From: Epichloe hybrida
Taxonomy: Eukaryota > Ascomycota > Sordariomycetes > Hypocreales > Clavicipitaceae
Length of the DNA stretch: 64,000 nucleotides
NCBI GenBank assembly: GCA_019022495.1
Contig: JAFEKR010000026.1
Location: 496,001 to 560,000, forward strand
Direction of reading: 5' to 3'
Below the pieces are notes generated by a model, which saw only the letters and a list, made by a program, of their open reading frames with translations, had not been told where the DNA came from and searched no databases. Below, piece by piece: positions 9,849 to 21,092 of the stretch (positions are counted from its first letter, which is position 1; each line of letters starts with the position of its first letter). Made by a program: the position numbers and the translations under genes.

Positions 9849-10694
9849 TCTTACTCGTTGGAGGAAAAGAATGACGTTGTTGATGAACTGTTTGACGAAG
9901 CCGGCGGCGTGGGAGGGGTGAGTACATACATACATGTACACCCACTGTACGTGGGGCTGTTCTGGCCCCATCCTGCGCGTCAGCGTCAGCAATTGTTTAA
10001 CATTGTTAACCTCTGGGCCCTGCCCGAGTTGGAGCAAGTCAGCCACAAAGTGCATGCAGTACGGATTATGTATTAGTGTCCTGACTTGGCAAACCTTGCC
10101 GCGCCAAGTCTGATGATGTCTGAAGTTATCATGGCCGCCTTTTGTTCGGCATCTGGCGACCAAGTCGGAATGTCTGGCGGGCAACGGGCACCTCGAAGCA
10201 GCTCATCACAACTACAATCATGACCAACCCGGTCACTTTCCTGTCTGATCAGTACTGGGTAATAACGATTCACAACAGCTCGTCAAGACTTCAAGAGTGC
10301 GCTTCTTAGTGGAGCCCACGGCAAGGCTTGAAAACTCTCAGGGTCCGGTGGAGACCATCGTGGGAGTCCCCGAGCCCCGAAATCCCCCCTAGGACGAGTT
10401 CCAATGCCGAACTCAATTTTTTGCCAATTGACCGTCATACTTTTTTAAAATAGCCCTCTTGTTTCCTCTTCCTCCTTCTTTCCCCGCAGAGCGAGATCGG
10501 ATTTTACACATCACTCACGACTTGTCAATTCTCGTGTAATAAGAAACATTGGCAGCGCCGTGCTCGCTCCCAACATCACTCGAAACTTGCCGTCTCGATC
10601 ACGTTTCAGCAGTTTCAGCGCCACAGGAAATCAGCCGCCAGTTCCAACGAGAAGACACCACTTCTATTCCACCGCTTGCAGTCCTTCAACAAAC
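9849..10694. other. Divergent intergenic region with presequence-like open leader
   Basis: It separates the PHO13-like gene (minus) from the small gene at 10695 (plus). The upstream half has no feature I can name. A pyrimidine tract and CCCCGCAG, a plausible splice acceptor, lie at about 10459-10489. From about 10482 to 10694 the frame of the next gene stays open and reads as an Arg/Ser-rich leader without an ATG. Confidence 0.5.
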
Positions 10695-10991
10695 ATGAGC
10701 TCCAATAATACCACTCCCACCGAGTCCTCATCAGGCAGCCCATCCGTGCAATCAACGCCTCCGATCCTGGAGTCTGGCTTTCTCAAACCCCCAGGCGATA
10801 TCGATGTCGAAGAGGCGCTTCAGCGAAAGCCTCTTCGCTGGACCTTTCAAGGGCAGGTAGAAGCAAACAAGTCGCGACCTCCGGCTGCGGCACCTGAGGA
10901 TGTGAGAAAAATGGACCTGGAGCGGGCGAAGCAAGACCTTCTCCGGATGCAAGGCGTCATTGGCAACGATGCGAAATCTAGGAGCAAGTGA
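10695..10991 (+). CDS. Small unknown protein, probably mitochondrial
   Basis: From the first in-frame ATG it encodes 98 residues. The N-terminal part is Ser/Thr-rich, followed by a conserved-looking core (GFLKPPGDIDVEEALQRKPL, then RWTFQGQVEANK) and a charged helix (VRKMDLERAKQDLLRMQG). I do not recognise the family. The same frame is open for about 200 nt upstream and reads as an ideal mitochondrial presequence (many Arg and Ser, almost no acidic residues, a Phe-Tyr-Ser segment just before the Met). The true N terminus may therefore lie in an upstream exon or start at a non-AUG codon. Confidence 0.6.
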   Translation: MSSNNTTPTESSSGSPSVQSTPPILESGFLKPPGDIDVEEALQRKPLRWTFQGQVEANKSRPPAAAPEDVRKMDLERAKQDLLRMQGVIGNDAKSRSK

Positions 10992-11236
10992 TTGCTAGAT
11001 TAGGGCATATGACCCCTCTGGTTATTCGACGCAAGCGAGATTTGGGTGCTCTGAACTGAAGAGTCGGCAGTTGAATCACGGGACGACCATGACGAATATG
11101 CAACAACCAATTTGAACGATGAGGAGAGCTGAACATGTCAATTTGAATTCTCTATTGTTTTTTTTCTGTCGGCGTTGGATGGAAGGGCCGGGGTAAAAAT
11201 TTCAGCTACCTCTCATACAACAGATCATTCAATTTC

Positions 11237-11998
11237 TCAAACTTTATCTACGATCGACTGCAAGCGAGAACCCAGGGTGAATCCATAGGTCACAGCGGAG
11301 ACGAGTGTGAACAAGTTGAGAAGAGATGAGATGCCATGCAATTTGCCAAACTTCTTGCTCAAAGCACGCATTTCCTCAGAGTGTGGGCCTTCCTCATAAT
11401 ACTCCTTTCCATCGCGTTTGGCTGTCGCAGAACATGTCAGCTTATTTCATCTTTTGGGCCGAGCTCGTAAACGCGACAGCACATACCTTGTCCACGGCGT
11501 TCTTTGATAACCTTGTTCGTGGCGGGCAGCAAAACGACGAGGTTGACCAGCCCCGTGACAAACATGGTGGCAATGGGAGCGAGGGACAGCCAGCGGCTTG
11601 ACGTCTCCAGGAGCCCGGATGGCCCGGATGATACTCCAAGTAGAGCGTTACCGGGAAAAGTCAGGGCGAGCATCACTGGGAGTGCCGTCTGCATGCCAAA
11701 GTAGATCGGGAAGAGCTTAGCCTGGACTGCTGAAAACACAGGCCGCTCGACAACTGTGAACATGACCGGGCCATTGATGAATGACTGGAAAACAGGTCAA
11801 CAGCCCAATTTCACTCAAATGTATAGATGCCATGGAACTAGACTTACGTGGAAGATTGAGGTTCCCAACAACGCCCCGTAGCTGGTAGGGTCGGTATTAG
11901 TTTAGTAGATCTGTCAGCCGCCGGTCCAGCTCAACAGAACGAGAGACATACGAGATGATGTGGTACGGAGCCGCCGAAACTAAAATAGATCCAGCCAT
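11237..11998 (-). CDS. DUF4149/TMEM205-like membrane protein
   Basis: Four exons on the minus strand: 11998-11952, 11881-11848, 11784-11487 and 11421-11237, giving about 187 residues. Signature segments are YGALLGTSIFHSFINGPV, FTVVERPVFSAVQAKLFPIY, SLAPIATMFVTGLVNLVVLL and a cytosolic tail EEGPHSEEMRALSKKFGK followed by a last hydrophobic helix. This is the layout of the DUF4149 family, which includes human TMEM205, with four membrane segments. Function in fungi is unknown. All introns have clear GT donors (GTATGT, GTAAGT, GTATGT) and fix the frame. It is head-to-head with Ku80 across 358 bp. Confidence 0.85.
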
Positions 11999-12356
11999 GA
12001 TTTCGGAAGGCTTGATGAAGCAACAATTCGTGATTTCAAGAATACGTCTATCCTTAAGAAAACTGAAACCAGTTCCTGATGAGGTGACAAACAGAATGAG
12101 GTCATTGAAGGTGCAACCGCTGACATCATCACGTGACCACGCGGCGGCATCGCGTGAGCGCAGCCATGTGCCATGGCCCATGGCTTCTCTGTCTCCTCGG
12201 CTGCACCATCGTCTGCCTATTAAAATCAAGCTTCGATTTTCCAGGGAAAGTGGGCCAACTTTGGTTGCTCCTTGTGAGAGTGTCAAAACTCTCATTCTCC
12301 TGCCGGAGGTGGCATACATATCATTTTCTATTCAGTTCGTTTAGTTGTTTTGAGAG
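11999..12356. promoter_or_regulatory. Divergent promoter between DUF4149 gene and Ku80
   Basis: This 358-bp gap holds both start regions. I see no clear TATA box; a pyrimidine-rich stretch precedes the Ku80 ATG. Open frames here are non-coding by appearance. Confidence 0.45.
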
Positions 12357-14840
12357 ATGGCGGATAAGGAAGCGACTATTTTTGTCCTGGACCTGGGTGC
12401 CTCCATGGCCGAGAAGCACTCAGGTCGTGACGAGTCAAATCTGGACTGGAGCATGCGTTATGTATGGGACAAGATCACCGACATAGTGGCAGCAAACCGC
12501 AAGACGTTATGCGTTGGTGTAGTGGGTTTGAGGACTGATGAGACCGAGAACAAGTTGCAGGATGACGATGGGTACGAACACATCTCAGTCATTCAAGACC
12601 TCAGCAATATCACCATGTCAGGCTTAAGAAGTCTTCAATCAGCGATCAAGCCAAGCCAGACACTGGCTGGCGATGCCATTTCAGCCATCGTGGTAGCCAT
12701 TGACTTGATTGACACCTTTACAAAGAAGCTCAAGTGGGCTCGTAAAATCGTGCTGGTGACCGACGGCCAGGGAGAAATGGATGCCGATGACATCGGAGAC
12801 ATCGCCAAGAAGATGAATGATTCTAATATCCAACTCACAATCTTGTAAGTTGTGGAATCTTGATATCCTCAAAAGCCCAAGTTGGCTGACTCCCAAAGGG
12901 GTGTGGACTTCGATGACGCGGAATATGGGTTCAAAGAGGAAGATAAACCTTCGATCAAGGTAACAAATTAATAGCGGCGACAATCCAACCCTTCCCCTGC
13001 TCTGACGCTATGTTCAACAGGCTGAAAACGAGAAAATATTGAGAGCTTTATCGGAGGAGTGCGAGGACGGCGTGTTCGCTACCATCGCTGAAGCAATCCA
13101 TGAAATAGATACTCCGCGAGTCAAGTCAGTCAAGCCTTACAAGACGTACGATGGCGCCCTTACTCTCGGGAATCCCAAGCAGTCCCCGGCGGCAATGTGC
13201 ATAAACGTCGAACGCTACTTCAAGACTCATGTTGCTCGACCATTAGCGGCTAGTACCGTCGTTGTCAAGTCAGAACAAGCGACGCAGTCAACGCAGACTC
13301 TGGATAATGACCCGATGGATGGTGTTGAGTTCTCGGCTGTGAAACAAGCGAGGACATATAAGGTCAACGACCCTGATGCTCCTGGAGGCAAGCGCGATGT
13401 TGAATTCGTGTCGCTTGCCAAAGGTTATGAGTACGGTCGCACCGCCGTTCACATAAGCGAGTCGGAGTATAACATAACCAAACTGGAGACCGAAAAGAGC
13501 TTTTCAATCGTCGGCTTTATCGCGCGGGACAAGGTGAGCCAGACTATATCGGCGCTGCCAAGACCTCACGTTGACATTTTACTAGTACGAACTATTCCTG
13601 AACATGGGAGAAGTCTGCGTCACCCATGCCCGTAAAAATGATGTCAAGTCCGAGCTAGCGCTTTCCTCACTGATTTGGGCTCTACTCGAGCTGGAATCGT
13701 ATGCAGTTGCTCGGATAGTCACCAAAGATGGAAAAGACCCGTTGCTGGTGTTGCTGGTTCCGCATATTGAGCCCGGATTTGAATGCTTGTATGACATTCC
13801 TCTTCCATTCGCTGAAGATGTGCGAACATATCAGTTCCCCCCGTTGGACAAGGTCATCACCGTGAGCGGCCAAACCTTGACCAAGCACCGACTTTTACCT
13901 TCAGATCAGCTCAGCGAAGCTATGAGTGACTATGTTGACTCAATGGATGTGTCCACATATCAGCTTGATGATGATGGGTATAATGAATTACCAAAGCCAC
14001 CACGAAAGTGATATCTTCTGACATTGAACAGAAATCCAACCGAGTATGCGCCTATTGACGAGACTTTCAGCCCAACTATCCACCGAGTGAATAATGCGGT
14101 CAAAAAACGTGCGGCGCATCCTGACAAGCCTGTTCCTGAAATCCCTGCGAGCTTGCTGAAATATGCATCTCCGCCCGAAGATCTCATCGAAAAGGTTCGG
14201 CCTAGAATAGACACTTTGATTGGATTAGCTGAGGTGAAAAAAGGTGGGTTCATCACATTTCTGGTCATCTCGAACCAAGCACTAATCCTTGAACAGTACC
14301 ACCGAAAGCCAAGGGAAGACGAAATCGTGAGACTGTCAAGCCAATCTCAGGCTTAGATGTCGACGCTTTGCTGGGCGAAGGTGATAAGAAAGGGAAGGTG
14401 TCGGAAGACAACCCGGTGCCAGACTTCAAGCGGGCTTTGGGCGATGCCAGCGAGGAAGACGAAATCAAAGATGCGTCTACGCAGATGGGCGTCATTATAC
14501 GGTCTCTCATTACAGACAGTTTTGGTGATAGCAAATACGCCCAGGCCACGGAATGTCTTGGTGTGATGAGAGATGAGCTGATTAATATGGAGGAACCAGA
14601 AATGTACAATTCATTTGTTCGGGATCTGAAGAAAGGTCTGTTGTCTGGGGCTCTTGGTGGGGACAGAAGAGATTTCTGGTTCAAGATCCGGTGGTCGAGA
14701 CTGGGCCTGATTGATCAAGACCAGTCTGATGTGTCAAATGTAACCCACGATGAAGCAGAAGAGGTGAGAACTCTTGTTGAAGCTACGTTCAAAGGTCTAC
14801 GACTGGCTAACTCTAATCCCAGTTCTACAAGTCGAGATAG
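12357..14840 (+). CDS. KU80: Ku80 (ATP-dependent DNA helicase II subunit 2)
   Basis: Seven exons: 12357-12844, 12899-12959, 13021-13533, 13586-13977, 14032-14243, 14297-14763 and 14823-14840, encoding 716 residues in one frame. The N-terminal von Willebrand A-like domain (TIFVLDLGASM, VLVTDGQGEMD) is followed by the Ku beta-barrel with SFSIVGFI, YELFLNMGEVCVTHA, VPHIEPGFECLYDIPLPFAED and the KVITVSGQTLTKHRL region. The C-terminal helical arm and Ku-PK-binding-like domain follow (PVPDFKRALGDAS, YAQATECLGVMRDELI). Ku80 pairs with Ku70 on DNA ends in non-homologous end joining and telomere maintenance. The last exon is only 18 nt and encodes FYKSR plus the stop codon, like the short C-terminal tail of other fungal Ku80 proteins. 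All introns are GT-AG and 52-61 bp long. Confidence 0.95.
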
Positions 14841-15203
14841 GAGGCAACATGCAATGGGAAGATGCAACGTCGTTGTGTCAATCATGTCAGCGGCTTGCAG
14901 AAATTTATTGCCGTGTTTCAGGTTGGAAGCTTTACAATATATTGATAAGAAGAACATGAATTGCGTGCCAGCCGCAGCTGGTACATGTGACCCTTCGTCG
15001 GCCTCGACCTCTCGGACCTTCGTGTGCGCTTGATTCATCTGGCGGACAGCTGCCAGACAGCTGCCAGACAGTGAAACACAGGTGGCAGCGTAGCAGCTGG
15101 CTTTTCTTCTCTGTTTATTGCCATCGCTGCACCCGGCGACATCCCATTTTCCTCTTCTTCAAAACGCTTGGTAAAATGCGACTGCACATTTCCGATCATC
15201 AAA
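14841..15203. other. Intergenic, 363 bp
   Basis: It lies between Ku80 and the Gfd2-like gene in tandem orientation. There is a short direct repeat of GACAGCTGCCA at about 15042-15070 and nothing else I can name. Confidence 0.5.
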
Positions 15204-16886
15204 ATGTCTGACAATGAGCTGCACGCCCAACTGGAGAAACTCCAAGAGATTCTAGGCAAGAAAATCACCCTCGATCCGGCCAGGAATAAGACGACAGTCG
15301 AGCCAGAGGCCAGCGTTCGCAAAGATTATGCATCTGCATGGCAAGAGCAGCACCTCACATGCGAGAAAGCAAGCGGTGACACTGTGCCCAGCCGCCTGAT
15401 AGAAGATGAGGTTTTATACCAGGGCTTCGACGACTCGGCGTTGTGCATAGGTGAACCTCTCGAGGAAGACGTTGCATTTTGTCCTTTTCAAAGGATCAAG
15501 CATTACCCCGAACAATTCATTGGGAAACGAAATAAACCATTGGTATGTACATGGCAAGAAAAGTCGTGCTCATTCTTGGCTTTAACAATGTCAAGGCTCA
15601 ACCGTTCTTCGACAGCATCGACGAGAGAAAAACATGGCGATTGTACGTTTTCAAGAAGAGCTCTGATTTCAGAAGATGAATAATTTAACCATCATGCTTT
15701 TAGTTTCGAACTTCACTTCCCTGGTGAACCACAACAGTCATGTCTCCTCGTGCCTACAGTCCAGTTTGTCAATTTCCTAAAGGAAGTGAATTCCCATCTC
15801 GGAACTCAGCTATGCATTCCGAAGGGCAACAACCAGCTACATTTCAGTATGAACTTTGGCCATGGGGGTACGCCGCGTCCAAGATACATTGGCAACTCTC
15901 ATGAGAAAGCTCAAGTCCTCGTAGACAACCACCAGGTTATCGACGAGGACTTGGCAGCCTTCAACGCCGCAACCAAGGAGGATCGAAACTCGTGGCTGGC
16001 CAGCTGGAAAAAGGCCAAAGCCTCACTTGCATATCAGCGTGTCGATGCTGCTCAGCGTGCCAAACTTGCCGCCGAGAGAGCAGAGAAGAAGAGGATAGCG
16101 AATGAAACCATGCTGACCAAGGTACAAACGTATCTCGGCACGCCGGACGGACAATCTAGCGGTGACTTGGACTGCAAACCTACTCTCTTCGTCAGCATCG
16201 ACATAGAAGTTCTTGAAGTGGAGCCGCGGTCCATCACAGAAATCGGAATTGCAGTACTTGACACGAGGAATACACAAGAACGCGACTCGGGGCCCGGCGG
16301 CATCTTTTGGTGGGAGCACATCAAAGCCTATCACCTGGTTGTTCGCCAACATGCTTCGCACGTGAACTATAGATACGTCCAAGGATGTCCTGACAAGTTC
16401 CAGTTCGGGTTGGGCCCCCTCCCCCATGTCTTTCATTTACATCATGCTGTATGCATCTTGGGCTAACGTCTCGTCAGGGAAAGTATGTTCCCCAACAAGT
16501 GGGAGCTCATTGACACGCTGAGCTCCATCTTGGGTCCTTACACCCGCGATGGCGTAGCAGACGTGGTTCTAGTCGGCCATGACACACCGGCTGATGTGCG
16601 ATATCTTTCCAACACCGGCTACGATGTAGATTCCGCTCTGAAATTAGTCGACACCGTCGATACGCAGATACTTCACCAGGCTTGGAAAGGGGGCAAACAG
16701 CCGCGGAAGCTGGAAAGTGTCCTGTCAGACCTCTGCATAGCATACACATACTTGCACAATGCCGGCAACGACGCGGTGTATACGCTGCGTGCCATGATAA
16801 CAATGGGCGTGGAAGGGTCCAAACCCGAAGGACAACCTTTCCGTCAACCTCAGCTCGCCGCGGAAAACGGCCCTCTTCAAAATTGA
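15204..16886 (+). CDS. Gfd2/YDR514C-like protein with RNase H/DEDDh exonuclease fold
   Basis: Four exons: 15204-15542, 15596-15642, 15704-16408 and 16478-16886, encoding 499 residues. The N-terminal region has the family's FCPFQRIKHYPEQFIGK and LLVPTVQFVNFLKEVN segments. The C-terminal domain has a DEDDh exonuclease pattern: FVSIDIE (Asp, Glu), LVGHDTPADV (Asp) and LHNAGNDAVYTL (His and Asp). This matches the fungal Gfd2/YDR514C C-terminal domain. Yeast Gfd2 is linked to mRNA export factor Dbp5. Catalytic activity is not established by this sequence, though all four acidic positions and the His appear present. An alternative would be a QDE-2-interacting-type exonuclease, but the VPTVQFVNFL region fits Gfd2 better. 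A charged Ala/Lys helix (about residues 235-265) separates the two halves. Confidence 0.8.
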
Positions 16887-17272
16887 CAGGAAAATCAGGA
16901 GAAATCAATGATCATTCAACGTCTCCAAATAGTTTACATGTTTGAGAAGAGAATGGGGCACTCGGAAAGTGACCCTGGTCCTGGAAAAGTACACAGCGTA
17001 TGTACACTAGCTTGCTGTTCTATAGCTCCTCTCTGCTCAGACTTTGAAGCTCCGTTCTTACAAATACAATCCTGCATCCTGCAACGCCATCGCTATGTGT
17101 GTAGTAGTGTACAAGAGAAGCCGATATTCGCAAGTGCAAACACAAGATAGTTCCCACCTCACGAGGCTGACAAAGAAACTTTGCCTCATTGCTGAACCAT
17201 CGCATGAGTAGACGCTATGCCGGCCTCTTTACATGTTGTTGCACTCGGGTAGTCGGCTGTCAAGCGTTCCCC
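16887..17272. other. Convergent 3' intergenic region
   Basis: It lies between the Gfd2-like gene and PAM18, whose stop codons face each other across 386 bp. No gene or repeat is seen. Confidence 0.5.
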
Positions 17273-17720
17273 TCAACTAACTTGCTTATCCAACAGCTCT
17301 TTCGCCTCGTTGACCTTGGTCGCAAGGTATGGACTACCGCCTCGATCGGGATGGTTCAGCAGCATGATGGTTCGGTGGGCCTTGCGGACCTTGTCCTTGG
17401 TCAGGGTTCTCTCGCTAAAAAAAAGGCCAGCGTGAGTATGACACGTATGACACAAGTCATGAATTGGAAGGGAAATCTTACCTCAGGGACAGGATGAGCG
17501 AAGCCTCCTTCTTGGTCATCTTGGGCTCGAAGCCGCCTTTGTAGAAGGCCTTTCCCATGGCTCCCACGCCGCCTCGGGAGCGGCGCCATGCGACGAGACC
17601 TGCTCGGCCCTAGGAACAGTCAGTTTGCTTACTCCTTTGTGTGATTTTTTGCGTGCTAGGGGGACGTACTAGAAACGCAGCGACAGCTGCGCCGGCTCCG
17701 ATGGCGAATACTGAAGACAT
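17273..17720 (-). CDS. PAM18: Mitochondrial import J-protein PAM18/TIM14
   Basis: Three exons on the minus strand: 17720-17670, 17609-17482 and 17414-17273, encoding 106 residues. A single N-terminal membrane segment ([18 protein letters not shown]) is followed by [36 protein letters not shown] and a C-terminal helix. The HPD tripeptide of the J-domain is intact. PAM18 is the co-chaperone that stimulates mtHsp70 at the TIM23 translocase in the mitochondrial inner membrane. The length matches other filamentous-fungal TIM14 proteins, which lack the longer N-terminal domain of yeast Pam18. The final intron has a long polypyrimidine tract before its acceptor. Confidence 0.94.
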
Positions 17721-18050
17721 TTCTGTACTGCGCGTTGTTTGGGCGAGGGTTCCGGTGATGGGCAGTGGTGGTGGGTTTTGCGATGCCGGAAGTTTTGCCA
17801 TCGGATGGATGGCATCGGGCGGGTGGGGGGTTGTTCCGCTCCGTTCCGCGCAACGACAATGAGAAACGCAACAACAAGAGCAGTTTGTACTTTACCAATT
17901 TCCCTGCCCGGGGAGAATCAAATCTTGCTCAATGAGTATCCTGAAATGGCATGTCTCATATGGTACAAAAAGTATCTATGGGATCGGCTGCCAGGCAGCC
18001 CGTACATCCCCCGTCTATTCGCAAAACTTGACATCATCTGGCCTTACGCT

Positions 18051-18655
18051 TCACTGCTTTACATCCTTCTCCCTCCCATGGTGCACCTTTTCCGGAACCC
18101 TCAGCCCCTTCTCTACCGCGTCCTTTATTCTCCTCTCCAGCTCCTCCGTCTTGCTCAGCCCCTGTTCCTCGTCAGCACTCTCCTTCTGCTCCTCGCCGGC
18201 CCAATTGCCTGCCCCGCCGCGACCGCCCATCCGCTGGGGATGCTTCTTCAGACTCGACGTGACCGCCTCGGTGACCTCGTTGGACATGCGCGCTTTGCCC
18301 TGCGCATCAGGGAGTTGCGAAGGGTCTATGAAGTTGCCTGCTCCGCCGCGGCCAGCGCGAACGTGGGAGCCTTGTGAAGAGACGACGGGACTGGACTCGT
18401 CGTCTTGACGTTGGAGATCCTTTGTACGGTCAGTTATGGAGAGCGGGGAGCGATCCTAGTGGGCTGCGTAGATTTGGGGGAGGTTTTCCGTCCCCTGTGA
18501 CCTCGTTTGCGGGCATTCTTGGAACGAGGGTTCGTTTCGCAGATGGAAATGGTAGGTACCTTTTCTGCCGCAATCTCGTCCTCCTTCTTCACAGAGTAAA
18601 AGTTGCCTGCGCCGCCGCGACCAACTTTTCGGAAGACATCTTCGCTGCTGCTCAT
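18051..18655 (-). CDS. DUF3602 (PAR32-like) protein with GRGGAGN repeats
   Basis: Two exons on the minus strand, 18655-18560 and 18419-18051, encode 154 residues. The motif GRGGAGN occurs three times, near residues 13, 55 and 97, each followed by an aromatic or hydrophobic residue (F, F, W). This spaced motif defines DUF3602, the family of yeast Par32, a phosphoprotein that responds to rapamycin and regulates ammonium transporters. The protein is otherwise hydrophilic and predicted disordered, with a Lys/Glu-rich C-terminal helix. The exon join is in phase 0 after AAEK. Function in this fungus is unknown. Confidence 0.82.
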
Positions 18656-18824
18656 GGTCTCCGGCCAAGGTGGGGAGGAGTGAGAGTAACTGAAGTAACT
18701 GAGGGGAGACTGCAGAGGTGGTGAGGAAATCCGAGTCTGGCGCAATTGAGACGACTTGGTCTGCGTTGATTGATGGTCGACTTGACGTCAGGGCCTGTAA
18801 TTCCGGGGAAGTTCAGGGCCTCAT

Positions 18825-18871
18825 GTGGCGCCGTACCGTGGCGCCGTACCGTGGCGCCGTACCGTGGCGCC
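18825..18871. repeat. 13-bp tandem repeat containing GGCGCC palindromes
   Basis: Three full copies of GTGGCGCCGTACC followed by a partial fourth copy. Each unit contains the self-complementary GGCGCC. Confidence 0.95.
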
Positions 18872-20476
18872 TGATGCAATCATTTAACAATAACATGTAC
18901 ATATTACGCAGTCTTCACCTGACACACCCAGGAAAGGCATATGGCATCTCTCTTCAGTTTTGCTCCGGACCGGCGTCAACATGATCACATTGCCATGCAT
19001 CATGCAAGTCAAGTCATCGGGCTAGACGAGGCATCAAAAACGTGTTCGACGACTTGTTATGATGAGCTATTTCCAGCGCAGGAACGGGGGCCTGGGTGTT
19101 GCGATTTGGACTGACAAAATTTATCATCAGGCGAGATTAAAGCTCTGTGCCGACTTATTCGTGCCGCAAACAGAAAGCAATCAATCGAATTGCGCGTGCC
19201 GCATGGAGTAACCGCGTGCCATCACAAATGACAAATCTGGTGTGGAATAAATAAAACATCTGTTCACCTCCGATCCCCATCCGGTGCGGCCGATATAGGA
19301 CTCACCACCAGCCCCATCCAGATCGCATGGATACAATAATCCGTACCATACATACAATACAAAAGAACAAAACAAAACACCAAGGGTAAAGAAAGCCCTC
19401 AGCCCTAATTCATGATAACGATGGATCAGCCACCCCCTTTCACGGCTCCAGGAACAAAACAAAAAATTATGTGAAAGTGAAAGTGAAAAAATTTGCACGC
19501 CACACCCACCCACAGTACCATCCCGCCGGCTTCATGTATGAAATGCCACGTTTCGTGTCAAGGGATGCTTCTTTTTATTTCTCCCTGTTTCTTGCCCTGG
19601 CGCAGTCCACTTGGTTTCAAAGTCACGGGCAGAAATTACATGCGATTTCGCCTTTGCCCTTGCGTCTGGCGGGATGGGGATCGAGATCCTAGTGCGAACG
19701 AGCGCATTATTGGCTGGACCGACGGGCCCTCTTGTGGATTCTAGCTTTGGAATATTGATGCGCATGTTTGGGAGTTTGGCGTTGTAATTATTGGGCTTTT
19801 TTTTTTTTTTAATCAAGACTACTAGTCAGCAGTTAGTTGTACCCAAGTCGACTCCGTTCCTTCAAACGAAGTAATCAAGCGGCGGTTATGGTGAGCAAAG
19901 TACACGGGGGCTGCAAGCACGAAGCAACATAACCGGAGAGAAGTCGAGTGCGTACGCCAAGCCAAGGCTATGCTGCTGTTGCTGCTCTTGAAGAACCTTC
20001 CACGTCTTCACCACGCACACACAAATCAGAATAATTATTAGCCAGACAGGGGGGAGGGGGAAAAAAAGAAGCAAATTCCCAGTGGTCCGTAGTTTGCAAC
20101 AAAAAAAAAATCAAGCCACCTATTACTGCCTCGTCCCCCTCCCTTCTATCCTTTTCGTGTCCGAGCAATCATCACACGCCATTCGTCGCTCTCCCCTCCT
20201 TTGCCAAAAGGCTCGCCCGAAAAGGGTGAGCACCAGCCCAGCCCACTTGATAGGGACACCCGCCCTCTGCAACTAGACCAAGCCAGACGCTTTTGGGAGA
20301 GCGAGTGAGACGCCCGCGACGTGGCGTTAGGGGGGTAGGGGGGGCGTGGGCACGACATTCCCGAATCCCGATAGATTGCATATCTGCTCTACGAGGGACA
20401 TGCAATGGCCTCGTAGGTTGTTTGCTCTGTAGGAGCCTCGAGCCTCAACTGCGTGATAATTGCTTGTGGTGAACGT

Positions 20477-20501
20477 TGCAGTGCAGTGCAGTGCAGTGCA
20501 G
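20477..20501. repeat. TGCAG pentanucleotide repeat, 5 units
   Basis: Five perfect direct copies of TGCAG in non-coding DNA. Confidence 0.95.
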
Positions 20502-21067
20502 GTTCAGAAAATGAAAGTCTCAAAAACTGAGCCATCTCCGGGATCATCACCATCATTAATCCCCAAGGCGATGCATCACGTTGATAATATGGTGCGTTCC
20601 TTTGCTCCCCCTCCCTCCCCCCCATCGTCACGAGCCCAGCGTCACCACGGGATTGCATTTTGCAATTTGGGCCCTCTAGTCTTACATATACGGAGTCGAC
20701 CCCTCTGCAGCTGCCTTGCCTGCCTGCCTTGCCTGCCTGCCTGCCAGTTTGCTCGTTATATGTTTGCCCTGGGCGTCGATATGTCGATATGGACAGCTTC
20801 CTTTCTTCTCTCTTTCGACCGTGGCCAAAAGCACAGCGCACTGGTTGGTCCCCGAGTCCCCCAGAATGCGGACTATCCCGTCCGAGCAACGCGCCACTCC
20901 CAATGCAAAGGGAATAGTCCGCAGTGAACAAGAAAGAAAAAACCGAAAACTTACGCTCGTGCAGCATCCGTGCTCAAAAGCCTCCTCGGCCAGTTCCGAT
21001 CAAAGAGGTCACGTACAGATGAGAGCCGTTAGCATGTGTATCGTCGATACGGATCGACTGACTGACT

Positions 21068-21092
21068 GTACGGAGTACGGAGTACGGAGTAA
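21068..21092. repeat. TACGGAG tandem cluster (ACTCCGTA motif)
   Basis: Three overlapping copies of TACGGAGT in tandem. The same 8-mer recurs singly or in tandem at other intergenic loci in the window. Confidence 0.95.

Noticed and set aside
20389..20967. 192-codon open frame on the minus strand in the gene-free region
   Set aside because: Low-complexity, Arg/Gly/Gln-rich translation across short tandem repeats, no recognisable domain, no splice context.
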